In this document: piece by piece, positions 48,197-60,385 of the stretch
Layout: every line of letters starts with the position of its first letter
How positions within the stretch are numbered: position 1 is the first letter of the stretch
Source: Telmatactis stephensoni
Taxonomy: Eukaryota > Cnidaria > Anthozoa > Actiniaria > Isophelliidae
Length of the DNA stretch: 64,000 nt
Reading direction: 5' to 3'
NCBI GenBank assembly: GCA_029948255.1
Contig: JALIZF010001577.1
Location: 62,001 to 126,000, forward strand
Program-made: the position numbers and the translations under genes
The notes under the pieces: model-generated
The model's database searches: none
What the model saw: the letters and a program-made list of their open reading frames with translations, nothing else
Told to the model about the DNA's origin: nothing

Positions 48197-49528
48197 CCTA
48201 CTGCAGTTTGCATGTACCAACGCATATGGCTATAATTGATATTCGTAATTAAGCTGAATAAGGAAGCTGGATGAGTTTCGTTTTATGCACAACAAATGGC
48301 AAGATAGCATTATAGATTCAATATCCTTTAGTCGAAGTTGTCAATTAAAGCCCCACCTACATGATAACCTTAGTCTTTTTATGGCCAACGCCCCTAAATC
48401 TTGGCACGCGCGGGACGCGGATTTAAGCGTGATTTAAATTCCCGATTCCCGCTTGTATTTTGACTTGCATCCCGAATCCCGCCTCCCTAAACAGATCCCG
48501 CATCCAGCCAAACCTGTGGACCCTCGTGTCCATCTTAGAAAGAGTCCACTGTATTTTAATCTCCAAATAAAGATACGAATAAATAGATTGAAAAAGATAT
48601 CAAAAATTATAACTAAATATGAAGAGACCATAATGCTAGTATTATGGTCGTCTTTTGAACCGTACCTATAACATGTAAATTCAAATGTAAATTAAAAACG
48701 TGAAAGATATTTTCTGTTAGTGCATTTCGTGAGTCGTGACGTTATCTTCGGTCGCTATCTTCGTGATGTCCGGTACGTGTTCGTCCGTGCTTAAATCCTA
48801 CTAATTCCTCATGTTCACGCGAGATAGAGTAAATACACTTTCCGATAAAAATAGGTCTTAATCAGGATTAATAACAATCAAGAAAATATGATTTAGGTCT
48901 TAATCAGGATTTTTAACCCCGCTACACTTAATAGCCGCGTAAAGTATTCAAATATGCACGAATTGTGTAAGACCTTACCATTCTGACGTACCATACGTGC
49001 ACTTCAAGAATCTTTTTAAGTAGTTTTTTTGTCTATCACGTCTCACCGAAAGATAACAAACGTGGTTACGTGATAAAGTGTCGAAAATATGTGTCGGTTT
49101 TAGAAACCAATTAACAATTGTTATTTCACTGGCAAAAATGAAGATACGTCAATACACTGCGAGTCCCAGGATCCATAAACACTGTTGCTACGTCGGACAA
49201 ACCAAAAATTTTATCGAGATGGTGCTTCGAAATAATTGTTGATTACAAAAATGTGTGTACACTTCAGTAGGTTTATATTATGTATCCCTGGAAAAATAAA
49301 ATAAGATACTCCTGAAGTCGAGAGGTTTGTAATTTTGTTTGTCCCGTCCTACATATTCCTTTGCAAAAAATGTTGTGCTCTGATTGGTGGAGATACTGTT
49401 GGCGGGACTCTGACACACAACCTGTCAACGTGATAAAATGAGAAATTTTGTAGCTTGTCGTTTACGGGACCTTGAACTTTATTATTATTTTAATGTGTAC
49501 TCAGATACAGAATTATGTCTTCAGACAA
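48197..49528. other. Intergenic stretch between channel array and methyltransferase
   Basis: No gene is seen. It contains the 3' flank of copy 4 up to about 48,230, a CCTAAATCTTGGCACGCGC block also found near 38,775, and AT-rich sequence. A minus-strand AATAAA (49,478-49,483), 46 bases beyond the methyltransferase stop, is a likely polyadenylation signal of that gene. Confidence 0.5.
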
Positions 49529-52500
49529 TTATCTTTTGATGGCGTAAAACGCTCCCCATTTGTGATCGCCAGCATCACAATTCACTAACTTTAAGCTCCA
49601 ACCATCAACGAGATTATCATAATCATTCTGGCATAACTCCTAAACAAACAGAAAAATTAATTATTAACGACAGCCGCCGAATATTGCACGTTTTAGACAA
49701 TTTCTTCGCGTACCGGAAGTCACCGCGGCAACATGCACCACGCATGCGTGCCTCCCCAGTCCTCCTCAATGTTGGCCTCAATGAAAACACTCGGCAGTCA
49801 AACAAACAAAACTTTGCTGGCGAAACTCAAGCCACAACCAGCCAAACTAACATCCCAAAAAATTGAGGTTAAGGACTTTGTAGTATGTTCTATTGTCTGT
49901 CTTTTTCTTCTAGTACTTTTCTGTTTTCTCCCCTGCTCAAACTTAAGTTTAAAGATATATATGATATGAAAAAATCTAAAAATGTTGCTTGGGATTCTCG
50001 TGATCGATTCCAAGACGCGGTGCGTAAGCCCGCGAAAACTCGCGCATGCGCAGTTGTTTTTCCGCGGTGTCGTATCGGACACAGTTGATGTATATGTAAC
50101 CATTCTCGGGGGCCCCAGGGCGTATGTGACGTTATAATTAAGCGGTAAATTAAGAAAGACGGCGTAGAACGCTCCCCATTTGTGGTCGCCAGCATCACAA
50201 TTCACTGAACATCCCGTCTTCCCTCCCCCTGACGCCCTGGGTTTCCACCGAGGATGATACGTAGCTCAAGACAAACTCATAGACAAACAATAGACTCCAC
50301 GTGAGAACAATACAATAAAACTATAAGTCCAAACTTAGCTTATAATTATCTTAAATTAAATTATAAAAAGGAGTCTTTTTTGCTTAGGTTAGTTTTCTAG
50401 TCTACACTAGAGGAACCTTTTACTTTTTTTGTAAGAACACTCCGTTTCAGCATGGAAAGCAAATACGTAGAATAAAAGATTCGTTTTCAGGTTTATCTTG
50501 ACTGCAAGTGTGGATGCAGCATCAGACACCGCACAACCATCATCGTGACGAAAGCGTTTTCAAAAAGGCTTCATTTCCGATTCGCTGTCCAATGTAAAAC
50601 GCTTCGCTTTCAAATTTGAACGTTTTGAAAGTGAAAACGCCATTTTAGTGGACGGAAAGCCTTATCGCAGCAAAAAAGATGCAATTATTTTGTTGTTATT
50701 AGGCCTTCAACCCAAACTAAAACTGCGATCTATTTTTGTCTTGGAAAACTCCGCAACAGTGACAACAAGGGACTTACTTTAGAATTGATAAATTTATCTT
50801 TGATACTTTTGAGTTTTTTCAGTTCTCTCTTCATGGTGGACTTTAGCATCTCTGTTTTATCTTCAGCTTTCACATCAACAAAGCCAACCTTTTCAAGTAG
50901 CTGCGTCAGGCAAAGAAAAAATGAAAAAACAGTGTAAGGCGGAGTGTTATTGGTTGAGCCCAAAGATGGGAACCGAACCCAAGATCTTCCAATTATCTAG
51001 ATTGTTGCTCTACTACTGAGCTACTGGAAATTCGTATATATCTGAGGGCTGAGTGTGATGATGTACTGAAATCCATCAGTAATGATAAGTCAAAGAAACA
51101 CCATCTATCATCTAACAGAGCAATGTTCATTTCGCTGTAGTATATCCTTGAAAACATGAAGTCGACCAAGATTTTGAACCTGCTAAACGATTACATCTTT
51201 AAGGCTTGTGCCAACACTCCCAACACCAAACAACGTTATTGGCTCCAACATTATTGATAGTTGGTGGATCAGCTGTTTGTACGGACCGGCCAACATTGCT
51301 TTGGTGATAAGAGAACAATACAAAACATACCTTTTCATAAGCTTTCACAGTAATTATGTGATAATGTCGTCGTTTAAGATAAGCTTTGAATCCATCAGAT
51401 AGGTCTTGATCACCATGGCAATAGTCAGAAGTAAACAGTTTACCACCAGGTTTCAGCCATTTCTTTCAGATTATAAAAAGGACGGTGAAACAAATGATAG
51501 GTGTAGGATATTGTCAAATAAGCAAACAACCGCTTAATGACACCTTACCAATCACTTACTGTCACTTCGCCAATAACCTACTGACACCTTACCAATCACT
51601 TACTGACACCTTACCAACCTCTTACTGAAACCTTACTAGCCACTTACTGACACCTTACCAACCACTTATTGACACCTTACCAACCAACCACTTACTGAAA
51701 CCTTACCAACCACTTATTGACACCTTACCAACCAACCACTTACTGAAACCTTACCAGCCACTTACTGACACCTTACCAACCACTTACTGACACCTTACCA
51801 ACCACTTACTGACACCTCACCAACCAAGAGACCATAATACTAAGAGAGCGAAGCTCAGTATTGATGTCTGTGCCATGTTCGTGAGTAGTATACAAATGAG
51901 AGTTCTGGGTCCGGTGCAAGGCGGCGCCCGCCGGTGCAGGGGAAGTCACGCCCCCAATAGAGGGGAGGTCACGTTCCGGTGCTAAGGGAGTCACACAACA
52001 GCGACCAAGGGAGTCACGCGCCGGCGATCCGCTTGCAGGATCGAAAACTCCATTGCGCAGCAACCAAACAAATATTTCGGAGCAGAAAAACAAAAAGAAA
52101 TTCTTTTCGGTGCGTCCGAGTAAAGTGCGACCGAGGAACAAACGTAATACTGAGAAAACTCCGTTGCGCAGCAACCGAACAACGTTTTCGGAATTTCAAA
52201 CAAAAGAACGAATTGGTAGTGCCACGCTTAAGGGTCTATTGTGTTCGATTCAACCAACTGCAAAAACAATATGGTTGACTATCATGTTGAAAGAAATTCT
52301 GGGTTTGATTTGAAAAATTTGGAACGTTATAAAATCTTCAAAATACCAAAAAAAACCGATACATTTTTAAAATACTTGAGAAATAAAGACACCACCGAAT
52401 GCGCACCTTTGAAACATAGTGTTTTGAAAGAAACATAATTACCGAACAAAATGACCGCGAGGGATGTGTGTGTCTTTGAAACACAGTGTTTTGATTAACA

Positions 52501-55500
52501 TAATTACCGAACAAAATGACCGCGAGGGATGTGTGTGCCTTTGACACACAGTGTTTTGAAAGAAACATAAATACCAAACAAAATGCTCGCGAGGGATGTG
52601 CGCGCCTTTGAAACACAGTTTTTTTTTTTTTGAAAGAAACATAAATACCAAACAAAATGCACAGCGAGGGATGTGCGCGCCTTTGAAACACAGTGTTTTG
52701 AAAGAAAACCTATAAATACCGAACGAAATGCACACTCATAGTGCCCACAAACCTACGAAGAGTCGTCACCCCCCCCCCCCCCCCCTCACGCCCCCGAAAG
52801 AGGGGAGGTCACGTTCCGGTGTCAGGGGAGTCACACAACAGCGACCAGGGAGTCACGCGCCGGCGATCCGCTTGCAGGATTGAAAACTCCATTGCGTAGC
52901 AACCAAACAAATATTTCGGAGCAACTAACCAACGAAATTCTTTCCGGTGCGACCGAGGAACAAACGTAATACTGAGAACTCCGTTGCGCAGCAACCGAGC
53001 AACGTTTTCGGAATTTCAAACAAAAGAACGAATTGGTAGTGCCACGCTTAAGGGTCTATTGTGTTCGATTCAGCCACCCGCAAAAGTATTGTTTACCATC
53101 AGGCCGATTCTTGCATAATTGGCTAAAGAATTTGGGTCGTTATAAAATCTTCAAACGACCGAAGAACGTCCTAAAAACGGTACAAAAATTTCAGTTCAGC
53201 GAAGAGCTAGGCCACTCACTTTTGAGTCTTAGAGAGAACTACAAGGGAAGTCAAGATGAGCTGTCCTGAAGAGAGTTTCTTGTCTCAACAACACAAGGAA
53301 TCAAATCGAATGCTTGCTCGTTATGTATGTCAGTCGTTAAAGCAAGAAAATGTAGGACTAGTAGATGAGGAAACAGTCTATCAAATCTTAATAAATGGAG
53401 CTGATGATGAAGATCAAACTTTGGACTATAGAGACACTGTTGGATTTATAGAAGCCTATCGATATCTTCACAGACTGGCTTCGGACGTCTTGGAAATTGG
53501 ATTATTAGAGAACAATATCATATGCGAAGTTCACAAAATACTGATGGAACATCGTAGTCATTTATGTACCGTAGGGCAATACAGCGTGAAAGAAAGGTTG
53601 ACAGAATTTGAAGGAAAAATACACTATTATACGAGATTTTGTGACATTGACCAAACCATGCAGATGATAATCGATGAATTTAACCGCCGGCTGGATGAGA
53701 TCCACCGTAAAAGTCTACGCACAACAGATAGATTAGATTCTTTGGAAAGTTTAATTCACTTAACGTCATGGCTCGTCTACAAATTTTTGCAAATACACCC
53801 CTTTGGCGATGGCAATGGAAGGATGGTCCGACTTTTGTACACTTACATCATGGAAGCCTTTGGCCTTCCCTTTCCAGCCCCTTTATTTTGGTATACTAAA
53901 GAAGAGCTGCAAACAAAGGACGGTTACAAAGAATACATTACATGGTGTAAACTTTTATCAAATATCCGCCTAACCCTTGATTTTAAGGAATTAGAGCTTG
54001 ATATGTTGCGTGCTTTAGGCGAATGTTGTAAGGAATGCAAACAGTTGTCGAAAAATAATAAAAAGTAGAAATATACGGAAGACTAACAGAATATATTTTG
54101 TTATACAATGACCAATCAGAAAAAGACTAGTACCTTTGTCATAGGAAGATAGACTCTCTTTTCAAAGCAGCTAAAGACAAATATTTTTGTAACATTTGTG
54201 TGCCGAGAACATATATGGTCTTCCTGATTTTGTCAATCTTTACACTTTTGTTTTTAAATGTTTGTTTGAAAAATAAAGACGAAAGTTCGAAGATCATTTT
54301 TTGTTGATTCTTATATAACATTCTTTGAAAGTATAACATAACTCTGGAGGTTCCTCTAGTAACCATGGAAACCATCCTTCGAGCTGATCCACAGGTATCC
54401 CATGTAGTGTAGATTTTAGTATTTTAGTTAGATTCTAGTATTCTGGTATAGATTCTAGTATTCTAACTAGATTCTAGCATTCTAATACCTTCTACCAGAT
54501 TCTAGTATTCTAGCTAGATTCTAGTATTCTAACTAGATTTTAATATAGTCTAGTGTAGATTCTACTAGATTCTAGCTAGATACTAGATTTTGATATAGTC
54601 TAGTGTAGATTCTACTAGATTCTAGCTAGATTCTAGATTCTACTAGATATTAGATTCTACTAGATACTAGATTCTAGCTAGACACTAGATTCTACTAGAC
54701 ACTAGATTCTACTAAATTTTAATATAGTCTAGTGTAGATTCTACTAGGTTCTACTAGATTTTAATATAGTCTAGTGTAGATTCTAGTATTCTGGTATAGA
54801 TTCTAGTATTCTAGATTAGATTCTAGTAGGGGAGATAGCCTGATAGCTGTCGATAGCCTGATAGCCTGCTATTTAATAGCCTGATAGCCTGCTATTGATA
54901 GCTATTAGTCTATTGATAGCCTGCTATCGATAGACGAATAAATATGCGAAGACGTAAAGACTGCAGGAGGAAGACATAAAGACTGCGGGAGGAAGGTGTA
55001 AAGGCTGTCGGAGGTTCCCTTCGGGCGGCTTTGCCGCCGCGGGGACCTCCGACAGGCTTTACACCTTCCTCCCGCAGTCTTTATGTCTTCCTCCTGCAGT
55101 CTTTACGTCTTCGCATATTTATTCGTCTATCGATAGCAGGCTATCAATAGACTAATAGCTATCAATAGCAGGCTATCAGGCTATTAAATAGCAGGCTATC
55201 AGGCTATCGACAGCTATCAGGCTATCTCCCCTACTAGAATCTAATCTAGAATACTAGAATCTATACCAGAATACTAGAATCTACACTAGACTATATTAAA
55301 ATCTAGTAGAACCTAGTAGAATCTACACTAGACTATATTAAAATTTAGTAGAATCTAGTGTCTAGTAGAATCTAGTGTCTAGCTAGAATCTAGTATCTAG
55401 TAGAATCTAATATCTAGTAGAATCTAGAATCTAGCTAGAATCTAGTAGAATCTACACTAGACTATATCAAAATCTAGTATCTAGCTAGAATCTAGTAGAA

Positions 55501-58500
55501 TCTACACTAGACTATATTAAAATCTAGTTAGAATACTAGAATCTAGCTAGAATACTAGAATCTGGTAGAAGGTATTAGAATGCTAGAATCTAGTTAGAAT
55601 ACTAGAATCTATACCAGAATACTAGAATCTAACTAAAATACTAAAATCTACACTACATGGGATACCTGTGGATCAGCTCGAAGGATGGTTTCCATGGTTA
55701 CTAGAGGAACCTCCAGAGTTATGTTATACTTTCAAAGAATGTTATATAAGAATCAACAAAAAATGATCTTCGAACTTTCGTCTTTATTTTTCAAACAAAC
55801 ATTTAAAAACAAAAGTGTAAAGATTGACAAAATCAGGAAGACCATATATGTTCTCGGCACACAAATGTTACAAAAATATTTGTCTTTAGCTGCTTTGAAA
55901 AGAGAGTCTATCTTCCTATGACAAAGGTACTAGTCTTTTTCTGATTGGTCATTGTATAACAAAATATATTCTGTTAGTCTTCCGTATATTTCTACTTTTT
56001 ATTATTTTTCGACAACTGTTTGCATTCCTTACAACATTCGCCTAAAGCACGCAACATATCAAGCTCTAATTCCTTAAAATCAAGGGTTAGGCGGATATTT
56101 GATAAAAGTTTACACCATGTAATGTATTCTTTGTAACCGTCCTTTGTTTGCAGCTCTTCTTTAGTATACCAAAATAAAGGGGCTGGAAAGGGAAGGCCAA
56201 AGGCTTCCATGATGTAAGTGTACAAAAGTCGGACCATCCTTCCATTGCCATCGCCAAAGGGGTGTATTTGCAAAAATTTGTAGACGAGCCATGACGTTAA
56301 GTGAATTAAACTTTCCAAAGAATCTAATCTATCTGTTGTGCGTAGACTTTTACGGTGGATCTCATCCAGCCGGCGGTTAAATTCATCGATTATCATCTGC
56401 ATGGTTTGGTCAATGTCACAAAATCTCGTATAATAGTGTATTTTTCCTTCAAATTCTGTCAACCTTTCTTTCACGCTGTATTGCCCTACGGTACATAAAT
56501 GACTACGATGTTCCATCAGTATTTTGTGAACTTCGCATATGATATTGTTCTCTAATAATCCAATTTCCAAGACGTCCGAAGCCAGTCTGTGAAGATATCG
56601 ATAGGCTTCTATAAATCCAACAGTGTCTCTATAGTCCAAAGTTTGATCTTCATCATCAGCTCCATTTATTAAGATTTGATAGACTGTTTCCTCATCTACT
56701 AGTCCTACATTTTCTTGCTTTAACGACTGACATACATAACGAGCAAGCATTCGATTTGATTCCTTGTGTTGTTGAGACAAGAAACTCTCTTCAGGACAGC
56801 TCATCTTGACTTCCCTTGTAGTTCTCTCTAAGACTCAAAAGTGAGTGGCCTAGCTCTTCGCTGAACTGAAATTTTTGTACCGTTTTTAGGACGTTCTTCG
56901 GTCGTTTGAAGATTTTATAACGACCCAAATTCTTTAGCCAATTATGCAAGAATCGGCCTGATGGTAAACAATACTTTTGCGGGTGGCTGAATCGAACACA
57001 ATAGACCCTTAAGCGTGGCACTACCAATTCGTTCTTTTGTTTGAAATTCCGAAAACGTTGCTCGGTTGCTGCGCAACGGAGTTCTCAGTATTACGTTTGT
57101 TCCTCGGTCGCACCGGAAAGAATTTCGTTGGTTAGTTGCTCCGAAATATTTGTTTGGTTGCTACGCAATGGAGTTTTCAATCCTGCAAGCGGATCGCCGG
57201 CGCGTGACTCCCTGGTCGCTGTTGTGTGACTCCCCTGACACCGGAACGTGACCTCCCCTCTTTCGGGGGCGTGAGGGGGGGGGGGGGTGACGACTCTTCG
57301 TAGGTTTGTGGGCACTATGAGTGTGCATTTCGTTCGGTATTTATAGGTTTTCTTTCAAAACACTGTGTTTCAAAGGCGCGCACATCCCTCGCTGTGCATT
57401 TTGTTTGGTATTTATGTTTCTTTCAAAAAAAAAAAAAAACTGTGTTTCAAAGGCGCGCACATCCCTCGCGAGCATTTTGTTTGGTATTTATGTTTCTTTC
57501 AAAACACTGTGTGTCAAAGGCACACACATCCCTCGCGGTCATTTTGTTCGGTAATTATGTTAATCAAAACACTGTGTTTCAAAGACACACACATCCCTCG
57601 CGGTCATTTTGTTCGGTAATTATGTTTCTTTCAAAACACTATGTTTCAAAGGTGCGCATTCGGTGGTGTCTTTATTTCTCAAGTATTTTAAAAATGTATC
57701 GGGTTTTTTTGGTATTTTGAAGATTTTATAACGTTCCAAATTTTTCAAATCAAACCCAGAATTTCTTTCAACATGATAGTCAACCATATTGTTTTTGCAG
57801 TTGGTTGAATCGAACACAATAGACCCTTAAGCGTGGCACTACCAATTCGTTCTTTTGTTTGAAATTCCGAAAACGTTGTTCGGTTGCTGCGCAACGGAGT
57901 TTTCTCAGTATTACGTTTGTTCCTCGGTCGCACTTTACTCAGACGCACCGAAAAGAATTTCTTTTTGTTTTTCTGCTCCGAAATATTTGTTTGGTTGCTG
58001 CGCAATGGAGTTTTCGATCCTGCAAGCGGATCGCCGGCGCGTGACTCCCTTGGTCGCTGTTGTGTGACTCCCTTAGCACCGGAACGTGACCTCCCCTCTA
58101 TTGGGGGCGTGACTTCCCCTGCACCGGCGGGCGCCGCCTTGCACCGGACCCAGAACTCTCATTTGTATACTACTTTCGTGGCGGCTAAGGCTATTTTTAG
58201 TAACTTCGCCATCGCGCGCGCAAGGCTCTTAAACAATAGAATTCAAACGGTCCCGTCCGCGCGCACGTCAAAAATCAAATTCTATTGGTTGAGGGACTTG
58301 CGCGCGCGATGGCGAAGTTACTAAAAATAGCCTTAGCCGCCACGAACATGGCACAGACATCAATACTGAGCTTCGCTCTCTTAGTATTATGGTCTCTTGC
58401 ACCAACCACTTACTGACACGTCACCAACCACTTACTGATACCTTACCAATCACTTACTGACACCTTACCAACCACTTATTGACACCTCACCAACCACTTA

Positions 58501-60350
58501 CTGACACCTCACCAACCACTTACTGACACCTTACCAACCACTTACTGATACCTTACCAATCACTTATTGACACCTCACCAACCACTTACTGACACCTTAC
58601 CAACCACTTACTGACACCTTACCAACCACTTACTGATACCTTACCAATCACTTACTGACACCTTACCAACCACTTACTGATACCTTACCGACCACTTACT
58701 GATACCTTACCAACCACTTACTGACACCTTACCAACCACTTACTGACACCTTACCAACCACTTACTGACACCTTACCAAACACTTACGGCATGGTTATAA
58801 AACTGAATTACCTATATAATAGTTACAAATGCAATTTTCACTTACATGGAACTTAGTAAAAAGATTCTCCTTTTCTTCAATATGCATAATTGCATCTCTG
58901 CTGTAGATAACATCAAAAGAAGCTGGCTCGTACTCAGCAGTAGTGATATCAACAACTGCGAACTTCACCTAATTAGTGTAAAATCAAAGCCTTACCTATC
59001 AAAATAAGTATCCTCTCCCCATTGTACAGAATTTTTGAATATTAACGAACGACTTTGAATGAAATTGGTTGTGTATAGTGGTTATAGCTGAAACTTCGAG
59101 GCGGAGTCTCCTTGTATAAAATTTGGTCGAATACCACTTGACCACTCCCCCTGGTCTGGCCAAGCTTACTTGTCAAACAATAAACAACATTATCACTACC
59201 TTGTCAGCACATTGCTCTTCCACAGCTCGCTTTTGTCCAAATTTTATCATGACTGCAGACAGATCAACTGCAAGAACATCCACACCAAAGTTCTGCAAAG
59301 TTTTTTTTTGCCACAATGGATTTTGAAAAAAGGAAGAACAAAATATGATTATCCAGCTTTTCAACGAGGCAACTTGACAAGGAACAAATGAGATTTTTTC
59401 GTCGTCGACTCCAGCAAGTTTTCCTTGCCAGGCAAACTTCTTAAATTGAACTTGTTAGCGTATATAACGAAATATAAGCGATTGTTTTGTCGCATAAATG
59501 GAGAATTCGTATATAACGAAATTTAAGCGATTGTTATGTAATTTTAGTTATATTTTATCATTATTACATATGCATTTATTAGCATAAAATATTTTGTTAT
59601 ATATATATGTATTTAATAGCATATTATGCTATTATATATATTCCCCATTGCCCATAATGTACGTATACTTTGATCTTGGAATGCAATTTACAACAAAATC
59701 AAGGAGAGGCTTTTTGTGGCTACTGGCTTATGAAGCCACTATGTCATTGAGTGCGTATGTAAGTAAGAAAGAAAGAAAGTGTGTAAGTCAATGACTTTTG
59801 GCATTTTCCAATCTGTTTTCGAGTAATCGATCGATCGATTGATTGATTGATTGAATGAGTGATTGATTGATTGATTGAATGATTGATTGATGGGTTTCAT
59901 CCATTCCTTTGGGAATTCAGAAGACAATAGAGCGGTAGCCATGTTGGATGAACAAACATTAGTGACGCTATTGTTGAAGTTCATCCAAGATGGCTGCCGT
60001 GACGTCACATGCAACCCAAGAATTGATTGATTGATTGATTGATTAAAAATTACTGTTTATATCGCATTGATTTTGTCCACCAGTACCCACATGCATACAC
60101 TCTGTGAGTGCTTATATTTAAAATAGATCAGACATACCTTGCACATGTAGAACGCGCTACCCCCAATACCACAGCCCACATCAAGAACTTGCTCTCCTGG
60201 CTTAAGGTCCAACATCCCTATGAATTCCTTTAAAGAAAAGAAAGAAAGAAAGAAAGAATGAATGAATGAATGAATGAATGAATGAATGAATGAATGAATG
60301 AGTGAATGAATGAATGAATGAATGAATGAATGAACGAACGAACGAAAGAT

Positions 60351-60385
<35 letters not shown>

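Larger units (their letters stand above)
51826..58398. mobile_element. 6.57-kb near-perfect palindrome carrying two Fic genes
   Basis: The left arm 51,826-55,015 and right arm 55,045-58,398 are inverted copies around a 29-bp spacer. Position i pairs with 110,060-i over most of the length. Outer ends are AAGAGACCATAATACTAAG and its complement. I see only a handful of differences between arms: homopolymer lengths near 52,620/57,430, single substitutions near 52,119, 52,353 and 54,992, and a 166-bp hairpin only in the right arm. Each arm, from outside in, has a duplicated upstream segment, a 62-67 bp tandem repeat, the Fic gene, a TCTAG-rich tandem repeat and a GATAGCCT repeat. No transposase, integrase or polymerase is visible. 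It lies inside a minisatellite in methyltransferase intron 4. The class is unknown. Confidence 0.85.

Noticed and set aside
50959..51028. Functional tRNA gene
   Set aside because: A- and B-box-like motifs are present, but the acceptor stem and anticodon arm do not fold properly.
52439..52735. Long minus-strand frames in the 62-67 bp repeats (and their mirror near 57,321-57,720)
   Set aside because: Repeat units with a length divisible by chance give open frames. The products are internally repetitive and change frame with A-run length.
53033..53269. 78-codon frame just upstream of and overlapping the Fic start (mirror at 56,791-57,027)
   Set aside because: It lies in the duplicated upstream segment and overlaps the Fic start by a few codons in another frame. 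No recognisable domain; more likely leader or promoter sequence.
54139..54375. 78-codon open frame antisense to the Fic 3' region, repeated at 55,685-55,921
   Set aside because: It overlaps the probable Fic 3' UTR and its polyadenylation signal, and shows no family signature. Its presence twice follows from the palindrome and is not independent support.
51826..58398. The whole palindrome as a simple inverted-read or assembly artefact
   Set aside because: The minisatellite continues in the same orientation on both sides, unique methyltransferase exons lie beyond, and one arm has a private 166-bp hairpin. Not fully excluded without reads.
51530..58795. CRISPR-like array at the 22-bp repeats
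   Set aside because: Units are contiguous with no unique spacers, and the setting is a eukaryotic intron: a minisatellite.
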